DNA of 46,157 nucleotides from assembly GCA_016342755.1 (NCBI GenBank), contig JAEINS010000032.1, forward strand, positions 1 to 46,157, read 5' to 3'. The notes below the pieces were generated by a model. The model had not been told where the DNA came from, ran no database searches, and saw nothing but the letters and a program-made list of their open reading frames with translations. Shown piece by piece: positions 35,217 to 42,953 of the stretch (its first letter is position 1; each line of letters begins with the position of its first letter). The stretch is from Melioribacteraceae bacterium (GTDB lineage Bacteria > Bacteroidota > Ignavibacteria > Ignavibacteriales > Melioribacteraceae). Made by a program: the position numbers and the translations under genes.

Positions 35217-37784
35217 ATGGTTAATTTTAAGGGGACATTTAATGTTGTACCTTCGCTGCCAAAGCAGCTAGAACCATTAAGAGAAATTGCCAACAACATT
35301 TATTGGGCATGGAATACTGATGCCGTAAAATTGTTCAGAAGACTTGATAGTGAACTTTGGGAAGAAACACACCATAATCCTGTTATGATGTTAGGTCATA
35401 TTAGTCAGGAAAGATTAGAAGAAGTTGCTCATGACGATGGATTTGTTGCGCATTTAAATAGAGTTTATCTTCAGTTAAATGTTTATTTACAGGAAGTTAC
35501 CTGGTATCAGAAAAAATATCAAGGTGACGATCAGCCATATATAGCTTACTTTTCAGCGGAATTCGGATTGACAGAATGTCTTCAGATTTACTCTGGCGGA
35601 CTTGGAATTTTGGCTGGTGATCATTTAAAATCAGCTTCTGATTTAGGTATTCCATTAGTTGCTATAGGATTATGTTATAAAGAAGGATACTTCCAGCAGT
35701 ATTTAACTTCTGACGGCTGGCAGCAGGAAAGATATGAAATCACTGATTTTTATAATCAGCCTATGACACTTGTTTTAAATGACGACGGAACACCAATTAA
35801 AATTGAATTAAGTTTTCCAGGTAGAAAAGTATTCTTCCAGATTTGGAAAATTGAAGTTGGCAGAGTTCCTTTATTTTTACTTGATACAAATATTTCAGAA
35901 AACTCTGATGAAGATAAACAAATTACACGTTCACTTTACGGCGGCGGAATTGAAACTAGAATTCAGCAGGAAATTGTTCTTGGTGTTGGCGGTGTACGTG
36001 CGTTAAGAGCTCTGGGAATTCAGCCGTTTGTCTGCCACATGAACGAAGGCCACTCAGCTTTCTTGGCATTAGAAAGAATTAAATATATGATGGAGAACAA
36101 TAATCTTTCTTTCGAAGAAGCTAAAGAAATCGGGTTCTATTCAAATATATTTACAACTCATACACCGGTTCCGGCTGGTATAGATATTTTTCCAAATGAA
36201 CTAGTGGAAAAATATTTTGGTAAATATTATAGAAACGAACTAAAACTTTCGGATAAAGATTTTTATAAGTTAGGAACCATTATTAAAGATAAAAATCCAA
36301 CGAACTTTAACATGGCTCATATGGCTATGAATATGGCTGGTTTTGTTAATGGTGTTAGTAAACTTCATGGTGAAGTATCTAAAAAAATGTGGGTAGACGG
36401 ATTCAAGGAAATTCCTTTTGACGAAATTCCAATTGACTATGTAACAAACGGTATTCATACCAGAACTCACTTATCAAACGAAATGTACGATCTGCTCTAC
36501 AGATATTTAGGTGAAAAGTTTATTCAGGATCCTCAGTCAAAAGAAGTATGGAGTAAAATTGAAGATATACCTGATGAAGAATTATGGCGAACACACGAAA
36601 GACGCAGAGAACGTTTAGTTGCCTTTGCAAGAAGAAATCTGAAAAAACAAATTATTGATAGCGGAGGTTCAAACTCAATTATACACGGAGCAAAGGAAGT
36701 TTTAGATCCTACAGCGCTTACAATTGGATTTGCCAGACGTTTTGCGACTTACAAAAGAGCAACTCTTTTATTTAGAGATAAAGAAAGATTAGCAAGTATA
36801 CTTTGTAATCCTGATATGCCGGTTCAATTAATTATTGCCGGTAAAGCACATCCAAAAGATGATGCCGGAAAAGAATTGATTCAGGAAGTTGTTCAGATGT
36901 CGAAAGATGAACACTTCAGAAAGAAAATTGTTTTCTTAGAAAACTATGATATGAACACTGCCAGATATATGGTTGAAGGCTGTGACGTTTGGCTGAACAA
37001 TCCTAGAAGACCTTTGGAAGCTTCCGGAACTTCGGGTATGAAAGTAATTGCAAACGGCGGACTTAATTTTAGCGTTCTTGACGGCTGGTGGGATGAAGGT
37101 TACGATCATGAAGTTGGCTGGAAAATTGGTAATGGTGAGGAATTGGATGATCAGGATTACCAGGATGAAGTTGAAAGCCGTTTGATCTATGAAGTACTTG
37201 AAAAAGAAATAGTAAGTACTTTTTATCATCGCGGTGATGATAAACTGCCAAGAAATTGGATTGAGATGATGAAAAGCTCTATGAAAAAGCTTGGCCCGGT
37301 TTTTAATACAAACAGAATGGTAGAAGAGTATACTCAAAAGTTTTATATACAAGCTCATAAAAGAAGAAAATCGTTAATGGAAAATGATTGGAAAGAAGGT
37401 AAAGAATTTACTGAGTGGAAGAAAAAACTTATAAATAATTGGGAAAATGTAAAGTTCATTTCTTATGCCAGTGAATCCGGAAAGGATGAAGTTAAAGTTG
37501 GAACAAACTATTCTATAAATGCTGAAGTTGATCTTGGCCAGTTAACACCTAATGATATTGAGGTTCAGATTTATTACGGTAAAGTTGATAGTCGTGATGA
37601 AGCACATTCTAATTCTATTGCTAACATGGAATACATTCCAAACGGCAATAAAATCGGTGTGTTTAAGTACAAAGGCGAAATTACTTGCAAAAGCAGCGGT
37701 AACTTTGGGTTTACATTGCGGATACTTCCAAAACATCCATTGTTAATAAATCCATTTGAGCTTGGTGTAATTCGCTGGGCGTAA
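35217..37784 (+). CDS. glgP: Alpha-glucan phosphorylase (GT35, DUF3417 type)
   Basis: This enzyme releases glucose-1-phosphate from glycogen or maltodextrin with pyridoxal phosphate. The N-terminal DUF3417 domain (ANNIYWAWNTDAVKLFRRLD) marks the glgP subtype found in thermophiles and anaerobes. The phosphorylase signature EASGTSGMKVIANGG contains the PLP lysine at about 609. HMNEGHSAF and FTTHTPVPAGID are further family blocks. Length 855 aa is normal for the subtype. The Shine-Dalgarno is strong and a terminator follows, so it is a single-gene unit for storage-glucan use. Confidence 0.96.
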   Translation: MVNFKGTFNVVPSLPKQLEPLREIANNIYWAWNTDAVKLFRRLDSELWEETHHNPVMMLGHISQERLEEVAHDDGFVAHLNRVYLQLNVYLQEVTWYQKKYQGDDQPYIAYFSAEFGLTECLQIYSGGLGILAGDHLKSASDLGIPLVAIGLCYKEGYFQQYLTSDGWQQERYEITDFYNQPMTLVLNDDGTPIKIELSFPGRKVFFQIWKIEVGRVPLFLLDTNISENSDEDKQITRSLYGGGIETRIQQEIVLGVGGVRALRALGIQPFVCHMNEGHSAFLALERIKYMMENNNLSFEEAKEIGFYSNIFTTHTPVPAGIDIFPNELVEKYFGKYYRNELKLSDKDFYKLGTIIKDKNPTNFNMAHMAMNMAGFVNGVSKLHGEVSKKMWVDGFKEIPFDEIPIDYVTNGIHTRTHLSNEMYDLLYRYLGEKFIQDPQSKEVWSKIEDIPDEELWRTHERRRERLVAFARRNLKKQIIDSGGSNSIIHGAKEVLDPTALTIGFARRFATYKRATLLFRDKERLASILCNPDMPVQLIIAGKAHPKDDAGKELIQEVVQMSKDEHFRKKIVFLENYDMNTARYMVEGCDVWLNNPRRPLEASGTSGMKVIANGGLNFSVLDGWWDEGYDHEVGWKIGNGEELDDQDYQDEVESRLIYEVLEKEIVSTFYHRGDDKLPRNWIEMMKSSMKKLGPVFNTNRMVEEYTQKFYIQAHKRRKSLMENDWKEGKEFTEWKKKLINNWENVKFISYASESGKDEVKVGTNYSINAEVDLGQLTPNDIEVQIYYGKVDSRDEAHSNSIANMEYIPNGNKIGVFKYKGEITCKSSGNFGFTLRILPKHPLLINPFELGVIRWA

Positions 37785-37817
37785 ATAAATTAAATTAGTT
37801 TTTATTCAAGAATTATA

Positions 37818-37853
37818 AAGATGACATCTTGTTAAAAGATGTCATCTTTTTTT
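37818..37853 (+). terminator. Terminator after glgP
   Basis: AAGATGACATCTT pairs with AAGATGTCATCTT and runs into seven T. Confidence 0.9.
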
Positions 37854-37883
37854 ATATTTAATTCATAAAAAAATAGAAATATT

Positions 37884-38825
37884 ATGCTGCTTGAAACATT
37901 AGACGTAAAAACAAACGATATACTTATCTATTCTGAAAATCAGTTCGATTTTGAGAATAACTTTACAATCATTTATAAAAATGAGAAAGTAAAGAAACGG
38001 AAAAAGATTAGTTATTTTGATGTATGCGATTTTATAAAAGATCCATCACCAAAAAACTTAATTGTATACAGACTATTAACTAACGTTGAGGATCTGGAAT
38101 CCAACTCAGCTAAATATGGCTATTTCATTCAGATCCAGGATCGTTTAGAACTTGTTTATTTCGATCCTATTTTCGCTATTAGAGATCTAAAAAATTTAAG
38201 ATTTACACTCGATCCGGAAAAGTTCAGATTTAAAATTCAGCAAGTGGGACTTACATCATTAACAAAACAATCGGCTGAAACATGTTATGCCGAGACGTAT
38301 CATTTCGATCTTCATGCTTCCGAAGCGCAGACGCAGAACGATAAAATCTTTGCCGATGCAATTTTTGCGCTTGATGATTCATTTGAGGGTAATGTAAATA
38401 ATCAGGAAAAACATTCTTCCAAAGATCCGTTTACTTTAGCGTTCGAAAAATATCATGCTATTTCTGATAAAGTTAAAATTGATAATATTACTGAAGATAA
38501 TTCTACCATTGCTGATAATATTAATCCCATGAAATTAGCGGAGAATGAGCCTAAAAACGACCTAAGGGAAAATGCTATTGAAACTCTTAAAGAAGCACTG
38601 GGTGTTATGAGACCAAAAAATGAAGAACAAAAAAAGTCTAGAGCTGATGATGAACAAACTGTGGCATCTCTAAAATCTTTAATTGATAAACATAAAAGTA
38701 CAGTAGATGAAAATGAAGATGATATTAAAATTGATGTTGATGTGAATAAGTTATTTAGATCAACAAAAAGACATGATACTTCAAATAGGGAAGATGAGGA
38801 TATTATTCTCAGGTTTAAAGGGTAA
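37884..38825 (+). CDS. Hypothetical protein, acidic C-terminus
   Basis: I do not recognise this 313-residue protein. The first 150 residues look folded, with beta-strand-like stretches (LIVYRLLTN, YFIQIQDRLELVYFDP). The rest is highly charged and probably disordered or coiled, rich in Asp, Glu, Lys and Asn, ending in DEDIILRFKG. No signal peptide or membrane segment is seen. It lies between the glucan phosphorylase terminator and the wbpA-like gene, on the same strand, with a 118-base gap after it. The composition fits a cytoplasmic scaffolding or regulatory protein, but no role can be assigned. Confidence 0.7.
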   Translation: MLLETLDVKTNDILIYSENQFDFENNFTIIYKNEKVKKRKKISYFDVCDFIKDPSPKNLIVYRLLTNVEDLESNSAKYGYFIQIQDRLELVYFDPIFAIRDLKNLRFTLDPEKFRFKIQQVGLTSLTKQSAETCYAETYHFDLHASEAQTQNDKIFADAIFALDDSFEGNVNNQEKHSSKDPFTLAFEKYHAISDKVKIDNITEDNSTIADNINPMKLAENEPKNDLRENAIETLKEALGVMRPKNEEQKKSRADDEQTVASLKSLIDKHKSTVDENEDDIKIDVDVNKLFRSTKRHDTSNREDEDIILRFKG

Positions 38826-38943
38826 ATAGCAATTTGAATAAGTAAGATCTCATCGAAGATATTCCGAAATTCATTAAAATTTCAATATTTATCTTATATT
38901 TATTAAGTTAACCAGATTGATTTTTGAAATAAAAGAGGACGAA

Positions 38944-40266
38944 ATGGATTTACTACAGAAAATTAATGCTAAAGAAGCAAAAATTGGTATTGTCGGGCTA
39001 GGGTATGTAGGTTTGCCACTTGGATTAGAGTATGCGTTAAAAGGATTTGATACGTTAGGATTTGATATTGATGAGAGAAAAATTCCTTTACTTAAAGAAG
39101 GGAAGACTTACATAAAACATATTTCAGAAGAAAAAATTTCGAAAGCTGTTAACAGCGGTAAATTTGATGCTACAACTGATTTTAGCAGATTGCCGGAAGT
39201 TGATGCTGTTATAATCTGTGTACCGACTCCACTTAACGAACATCGTGAACCGGATATGTCTTATATAGTTGATACAGCGCAGGTTATTGCAAAGTATCTT
39301 AGGAAAGGACAAATAGTCACTTTGGAATCTACCACTTATCCCGGAACAACCGAAGAATTATTGCAGCCGATGTTTGAACAACCGAGAGAAGGTGTAGAAT
39401 TCAAAGTTGGCGAAGATTTTTACTTAGCATTTTCTCCTGAAAGAGAAGATCCAAATAATCCTCATTATAATACAGCAACAATACCTAAAGTTGTTGGCGG
39501 TGTAACCCAGAATTGCATTGATATAGCTTGTGCTTTATATGATCAGGTAATTGTGAAAACTGTACCGGTTTCGTCTCCGGGTGCAGCCGAAGCAACAAAA
39601 TTATTAGAAAACATTTATCGTTCAATTAACATTGCTCTTGTTAACGAGCTAAAAATGGTTTTTGATAAAATGAATATTGATGTTTGGGAAGTTATAAACG
39701 CCGCGTCTACTAAACCATTTGGATATAACGCGTTTTATCCGGGTCCTGGTTTAGGCGGTCACTGTATTCCAATTGATCCTTTTTATTTAACATGGAAAGC
39801 GCGCGAATTTGAAATAAATACTAAGTTTATTGAACTTGCCGGTGAAATAAATACAGCTCAGCCATATTATGTTATAACACGTACAATGGAATACTTAAAC
39901 GATGTTAAAAAATCTCTTAACGGTTCAAAAGTATTGTTGTTAGGAGCTGCATACAAAAAAGATATTGACGATATGCGCGAATCACCGTCACTAAAACTTA
40001 TTGAAATTTTACGTGAGAAAGGTGCCGAAGTAGAATATAATGATCCATACGTTTCAGTTCTGCCTAAAACAAGAAAGTATGATCATAAAATGGATTCCGT
40101 TGAACTAACTGCCGAATCAATTGCTGCATATGATGTGGTAATACTGGCAACCGATCACACGGATTATGATTATTCTTTTATAGCTGAACATTCGCAGCTT
40201 ATTGTTGATACACGTAATGCCTTTGAAAAAGCCGGCATTAAAAATAATAAGATTAAAAAAGCATAG
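38944..40266 (+). CDS. wbpA: UDP-N-acetylglucosamine 6-dehydrogenase (WbpA-like)
   Basis: This UDP-sugar dehydrogenase oxidises the C6 alcohol of UDP-GlcNAc to the carboxylate, using NAD twice. GIVGLGYVGLPLG is the Rossmann motif. ESTTYPGTTEE and FSPEREDPNN are WbpA/WbpO-type blocks. The catalytic Cys lies in GPGLGGHCIPIDPFYL, with Lys in ATKLLENIYRSINIAL. I chose ATG 38944, preceded by GAGGA; an in-frame TTG at 38917 is unlikely. It is the first of four enzymes (A, B, D, E) of one pathway in order. Confidence 0.93.
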   Translation: MDLLQKINAKEAKIGIVGLGYVGLPLGLEYALKGFDTLGFDIDERKIPLLKEGKTYIKHISEEKISKAVNSGKFDATTDFSRLPEVDAVIICVPTPLNEHREPDMSYIVDTAQVIAKYLRKGQIVTLESTTYPGTTEELLQPMFEQPREGVEFKVGEDFYLAFSPEREDPNNPHYNTATIPKVVGGVTQNCIDIACALYDQVIVKTVPVSSPGAAEATKLLENIYRSINIALVNELKMVFDKMNIDVWEVINAASTKPFGYNAFYPGPGLGGHCIPIDPFYLTWKAREFEINTKFIELAGEINTAQPYYVITRTMEYLNDVKKSLNGSKVLLLGAAYKKDIDDMRESPSLKLIEILREKGAEVEYNDPYVSVLPKTRKYDHKMDSVELTAESIAAYDVVILATDHTDYDYSFIAEHSQLIVDTRNAFEKAGIKNNKIKKA

Positions 40267-40330
40267 ATGAAATATTATCACGAATTTTTAAAAACCGTTT
40301 GTGATAAATAAAATTTTTGTCAAAATTTAG

Positions 40331-40366
40331 AAGCCGGTCTAATTTGTATAAATAGACCGGCTTTTT
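40331..40366 (+). terminator. Terminator after the wbpA-like gene
   Basis: AAGCCGGTCTA pairs with TAGACCGGCTT and runs into T5. It lies between two genes of the same pathway, so the downstream genes have their own promoter or depend on read-through. Confidence 0.85.
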
Positions 40367-40398
40367 ATTTTTCACATTTTATTAAAGAGAACTTATAA

Positions 40399-41385
40399 AT
40401 GAATTTTAAAAAAATTAACCTGGCAATTATTGGTTCGGGCAGATGGGGCTTTAATCATGTCCGTACTGCAAAATCCCTTTTAGAAGCTAACCAGATAACA
40501 GTCTTCGACACAAACAAAGCAGCGGAAGAAAAAATTAGAGAGTTAAATAGCGAAATCAAATTCACAAGTGATATAAGCAATATTCTATCCGATGAATCGA
40601 TTAATGCTGTTATTATTGCTACTCCTGCAGAAACTCATTTTGAAATAGCGAAGAAATGTTTAGAATCCGGCAAGAACGTTTTAGTTGAAAAACCGATTAC
40701 ACTTCATGTTGATGAAGCTCAGAAGCTGTATGATTTAAGTGTTAATAATAATCTGAAGCTGATGGTTGGACATGTATTATTATATCATCCGGCTGTTTTA
40801 AAAATTAAAGAAGAAATGGAATCCGGGAAAATTGGAAAACTTCAATATATCTATTCCAACAGATTAAATCTTGGTGCCATTAGAAGTGAAGAAAATATTC
40901 TCTGGAGTTTTGCGCCGCACGATATTTCTATTATGCAGTTTTTTACTGATAGTTATCCTACTGATATTACGGCGAAGGGAGAAGACTTCATTCAAAATGG
41001 AATTGAAGATACTACTTTAACTTATCTGGAATATCCTACCGGGGTTCGCGGACATATATTTGTAAGCTGGCTTCATCCTTTTAAAGAACAGCGATTAGTT
41101 GTAATAGGTGAAAAAGGAATGTATGTATTTGAAGATTCGCTTAAAACTGATAAACTTAAATTCTATGATAAGGGATTTAAAAAAGTAGATGGTGAATTTC
41201 AAAAGTTTGATAATGATTTTGAATCAATAGAGTTTGAAGCTAAAATGCCGCTTGGAGAGGAGCATTTGCATTTCTATAATTCAATCTTAAATAATACAAC
41301 TCCCAGAACTGATGGGAAACATGCTCTCGAGGTTTTAAGAATACTGGATTCGGCTACTAAAGAGTTGAAGAAAGGGAAAGAATAA
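40399..41385 (+). CDS. wbpB: Gfo/Idh/MocA oxidoreductase (WbpB-like)
   Basis: This is a two-domain NAD-dependent dehydrogenase. The Rossmann start is NLAIIGSGRWGFNHVRT, followed by VIIATPAETHFEIAKKCLESGKNVLVEKPITL, whose EKP contributes the active-site Lys. By context it oxidises C3 of UDP-N-acetylglucosaminuronate, the step before WbpE transamination. The C-terminal domain has GHVLLYHPAV and APHDISIMQF. 328 aa is normal. It lies after a terminator and before 375 bases of repeats. Confidence 0.88.
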   Translation: MNFKKINLAIIGSGRWGFNHVRTAKSLLEANQITVFDTNKAAEEKIRELNSEIKFTSDISNILSDESINAVIIATPAETHFEIAKKCLESGKNVLVEKPITLHVDEAQKLYDLSVNNNLKLMVGHVLLYHPAVLKIKEEMESGKIGKLQYIYSNRLNLGAIRSEENILWSFAPHDISIMQFFTDSYPTDITAKGEDFIQNGIEDTTLTYLEYPTGVRGHIFVSWLHPFKEQRLVVIGEKGMYVFEDSLKTDKLKFYDKGFKKVDGEFQKFDNDFESIEFEAKMPLGEEHLHFYNSILNNTTPRTDGKHALEVLRILDSATKELKKGKE

Positions 41386-41427
41386 GATTAAGGTTGAGGC
41401 TGAGATTAAGATTGAGGTTAAGAAAAA
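41386..41427 (+). repeat. Hexamer array, family A (GRTTRA), plus orientation
   Basis: Six consecutive six-base units fit G-A/G-T(or C)-T-A/G-A in strict register, then a run of A. It begins a single base past the wbpB-like stop. The same word family flanks the four-helix-bundle gene at 42459. Confidence 0.85.
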
Positions 41428-41478
41428 AGTTACCCCGGTACTTTGGCAAGCAAAGGATCAGTTAAAATCAGTGCGAAA

Positions 41479-41512
41479 GTCAACCTGAGTAGCGAAGCGT
41501 ATCGAAGGTGAC
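41479..41512. repeat. Dispersed intergenic repeat
   Basis: This imperfect inverted repeat, GTCAACCT ... AGGTGAC, with a core containing AGCGAAGCGTATCGA, resembles the CCTGAGTAGCGAAGC-type repeat spread through many genomes of this lineage. Confidence 0.6.
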
Positions 41513-41567
41513 AATATAAGATGAAATTATAAACCAAGGATAAGGCTAAAATTTAGATTGTAGTAAA

Positions 41568-41607
41568 GTCCCTCGATACATTCTGATAAATCAGAATACT
41601 CGGGATG
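41568..41607. repeat. Dispersed hairpin repeat
   Basis: CCCTCGATAC and CTCGGGATGA flank a perfect hairpin ATTCTGAT-AA-ATCAGAAT (41580-41597). It is related to the previous repeat in its outer part. Confidence 0.6.
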
Positions 41608-41678
41608 AAAATATAAATAAGATAATCACTTCGAGCTAAGTTGGGAAGTGAAAAAAGAAAACAAATAATAACTGGTTT

Positions 41679-41742
41679 GAATGACTGAATGGATGTATGA
41701 CTGCAAGGGATCAAATTTTTACATCCATACAATTATTCATTC
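41679..41742. repeat. Tetramer element, family B, with inverted arms and no gene
   Basis: The left arm is seven tetramers in register with consensus near GNAT (41679-41706). The right arm is the same words on the opposite strand (41721-41742). About 14 bases separate the arms. It is an arms-only version of the structure seen around the four-helix-bundle genes. Confidence 0.75.
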
Positions 41743-41760
41743 TTAATTTTAAGGTGATTT

Positions 41761-42348
41761 ATGAGTGACAAAAAATATCATGTAAATGAATATGCAGTTG
41801 TAGATGATAATGTTGAAATTGGAGAGGGAACCAAGATCTGGCATTTTTCGCATGTTCAAAGCAAATCTAAGATTGGTAAAAAATGTGTACTTGGTCAGAA
41901 TGTAAATGTTGCAAACAATGTTATAATCGGCGACTTTGTAAAAATACAGAATAACGTTTCTGTTTATGAAGGTGTAACACTTGAAGATTATGTGTTTTGC
42001 GGACCATCAATGGTGTTCACAAATATATTAGATCCAAAATGTAAATATCCGCAAGTTGGGGCTGAATTTTATGTGAATACTCTTGTTAAAGAAGGAGCCT
42101 CATTAGGAGCTAATTCTACTATAGTTTGCGGCAATACAATCGGGAAACATTGTCTGGTTGGTGCCGGAGCCGTTGTTACAAAAGATGTACCGGATTATGC
42201 CTTAGTTGTTGGTAATCCCGCCAAAGTTATTGGATGGGTTAGTGAAGCTGGTAAAAGATTAAACTTTGATGAAAACGGATTTGCATTCTGCGAACAATCA
42301 AATAAAAAGTATAAATTTAAAGATGGGGAAGTGAGGGAAGTAGAATAA
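41761..42348 (+). CDS. wbpD: UDP-2-acetamido-3-amino-glucuronate N-acetyltransferase (WbpD-like)
   Basis: This left-handed beta-helix acetyltransferase has hexapeptide repeats throughout: VDDNVEIGEGTKIWHFSHV, IGKKCVLGQNVNVANNVIIG, and IGKHCLVGAGAVVTKDVPDYALVVGNPAKVIGW. The family catalytic region and the final acetyltransferase loop are intact. It acetylates the 3-amino group made by WbpE. 195 aa is normal. The C-terminus runs to a stop just before a hexamer repeat array. Confidence 0.92.
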   Translation: MSDKKYHVNEYAVVDDNVEIGEGTKIWHFSHVQSKSKIGKKCVLGQNVNVANNVIIGDFVKIQNNVSVYEGVTLEDYVFCGPSMVFTNILDPKCKYPQVGAEFYVNTLVKEGASLGANSTIVCGNTIGKHCLVGAGAVVTKDVPDYALVVGNPAKVIGWVSEAGKRLNFDENGFAFCEQSNKKYKFKDGEVREVE

Positions 42349-42458
42349 AGTTAAGTTTAAGGTTGAGATTAAGGTTGAGATTAAGATTGAGTATGAGATT
42401 AAGATTAAGAAAAAATAGTGAAAAAGTTGAGGTTGTGAAATAAGTTTTTGAGGTTGAG
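42349..42458 (+). repeat. Hexamer array, family A, left arm of four-helix-bundle element
   Basis: About ten six-base units in strict register fit GRTTRA (42355-42414), with scattered further units to 42458. It begins immediately after the wbpD stop, and the last units run into the TTG start region of the four-helix-bundle gene. Confidence 0.88.
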
Positions 42459-42815
42459 TTGTATAAAAGTTTTAGAGATATGGAAATTTGGCAGTTAGCA
42501 TTAGAAGTCGCTGAAAAAACATTTAATCTCACAGAACATTTACCAAAGAAAGAAGATTATGGATTAACTTCTCAAATAAGAAGATCAGCATTAAGTATTT
42601 CAGCCAACATAGCTGAAGCTTTTGGTCGGCATCACATTAATGATAAAATTAAATTTTACTATTATTCAAGAGGTTCAATTACTGAAACCCAGAGTCATCT
42701 TGAATATGGTAAAAGAGTTGGATATTTTGAAAAAGAAATTGTCGAAAATCTAGATCAAGATTTATCTTCATTAACACTTTCACTAAATAAATTAATTAAA
42801 TCCCTAAAATCTTAA
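42459..42815 (+). CDS. S23/IVP-type four-helix-bundle protein (copy 1)
   Basis: Member of the four-helix-bundle family named for proteins encoded in 23S rRNA intervening sequences; it is related to the Avd accessory proteins of diversity-generating retroelements. Signatures are FRDMEIWQLALEVAEKTF, LPKKEDYGLTSQIRRSALSI and SANIAEAFGR, with KFYYYSRGSITETQSHLEY forming the third helix. The TTG start at 42459 lies in the last unit of the left hexamer array and the stop codon lies in the first units of the inverted right array. ATG 42480 is a weaker alternative because it drops the conserved FRD. Function unknown; it probably forms a basic-grooved pentamer that binds nucleic acid. Confidence 0.85.
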   Translation: MYKSFRDMEIWQLALEVAEKTFNLTEHLPKKEDYGLTSQIRRSALSISANIAEAFGRHHINDKIKFYYYSRGSITETQSHLEYGKRVGYFEKEIVENLDQDLSSLTLSLNKLIKSLKS

Positions 42816-42898
42816 CCTCAGCCTTTTTTCGTCCTAGTCTTTTTCTCTACCTCAATCTTAATCTCAATCTTTTTTCCCTCAACCTCAGTTTCTCAACT
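42811..42898 (-). repeat. Hexamer array, family A, inverted right arm
   Basis: Read on the minus strand, the words GATTGA, GATTAA, GGTTGA and GGTTAA recur, broken by short A runs. They are the same family as the left arm, pointing the other way. The TAA stop of the four-helix-bundle gene lies within the array. Confidence 0.85.
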
Positions 42899-42953
42899 TT
42901 TTTTAATATATTTAACTGCTAAATTTAATTTTTAACTCAAGGAAAAATTTAAC

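Larger units (their letters stand above)
41386..41760. other. Gene-less repeat region upstream of the wbpD-like gene
   Basis: No reading frame is supported. It contains, in order: a hexamer array (41386-41427), an imperfect inverted repeat of a dispersed type (41479-41512), a second dispersed hairpin (41568-41607) and a tetramer array with inverted arm (41679-41742). Confidence 0.7.

Noticed and set aside
36936-37358. Long minus-strand frame inside the glucan phosphorylase gene
   Set aside because: It lies entirely within a well-conserved enzyme and has no family features.
37884-38825. Possible anti-phage or secretion effector because of its position beside an accessory locus
   Set aside because: No domain, signal or toxin motif can be seen. 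Position alone is not evidence.
42317-42532. Open frame on the minus strand with alternating Leu-Asn
   Set aside because: It is simply the translation of the hexamer array (units of two codons) and overlaps the genes on the plus strand.
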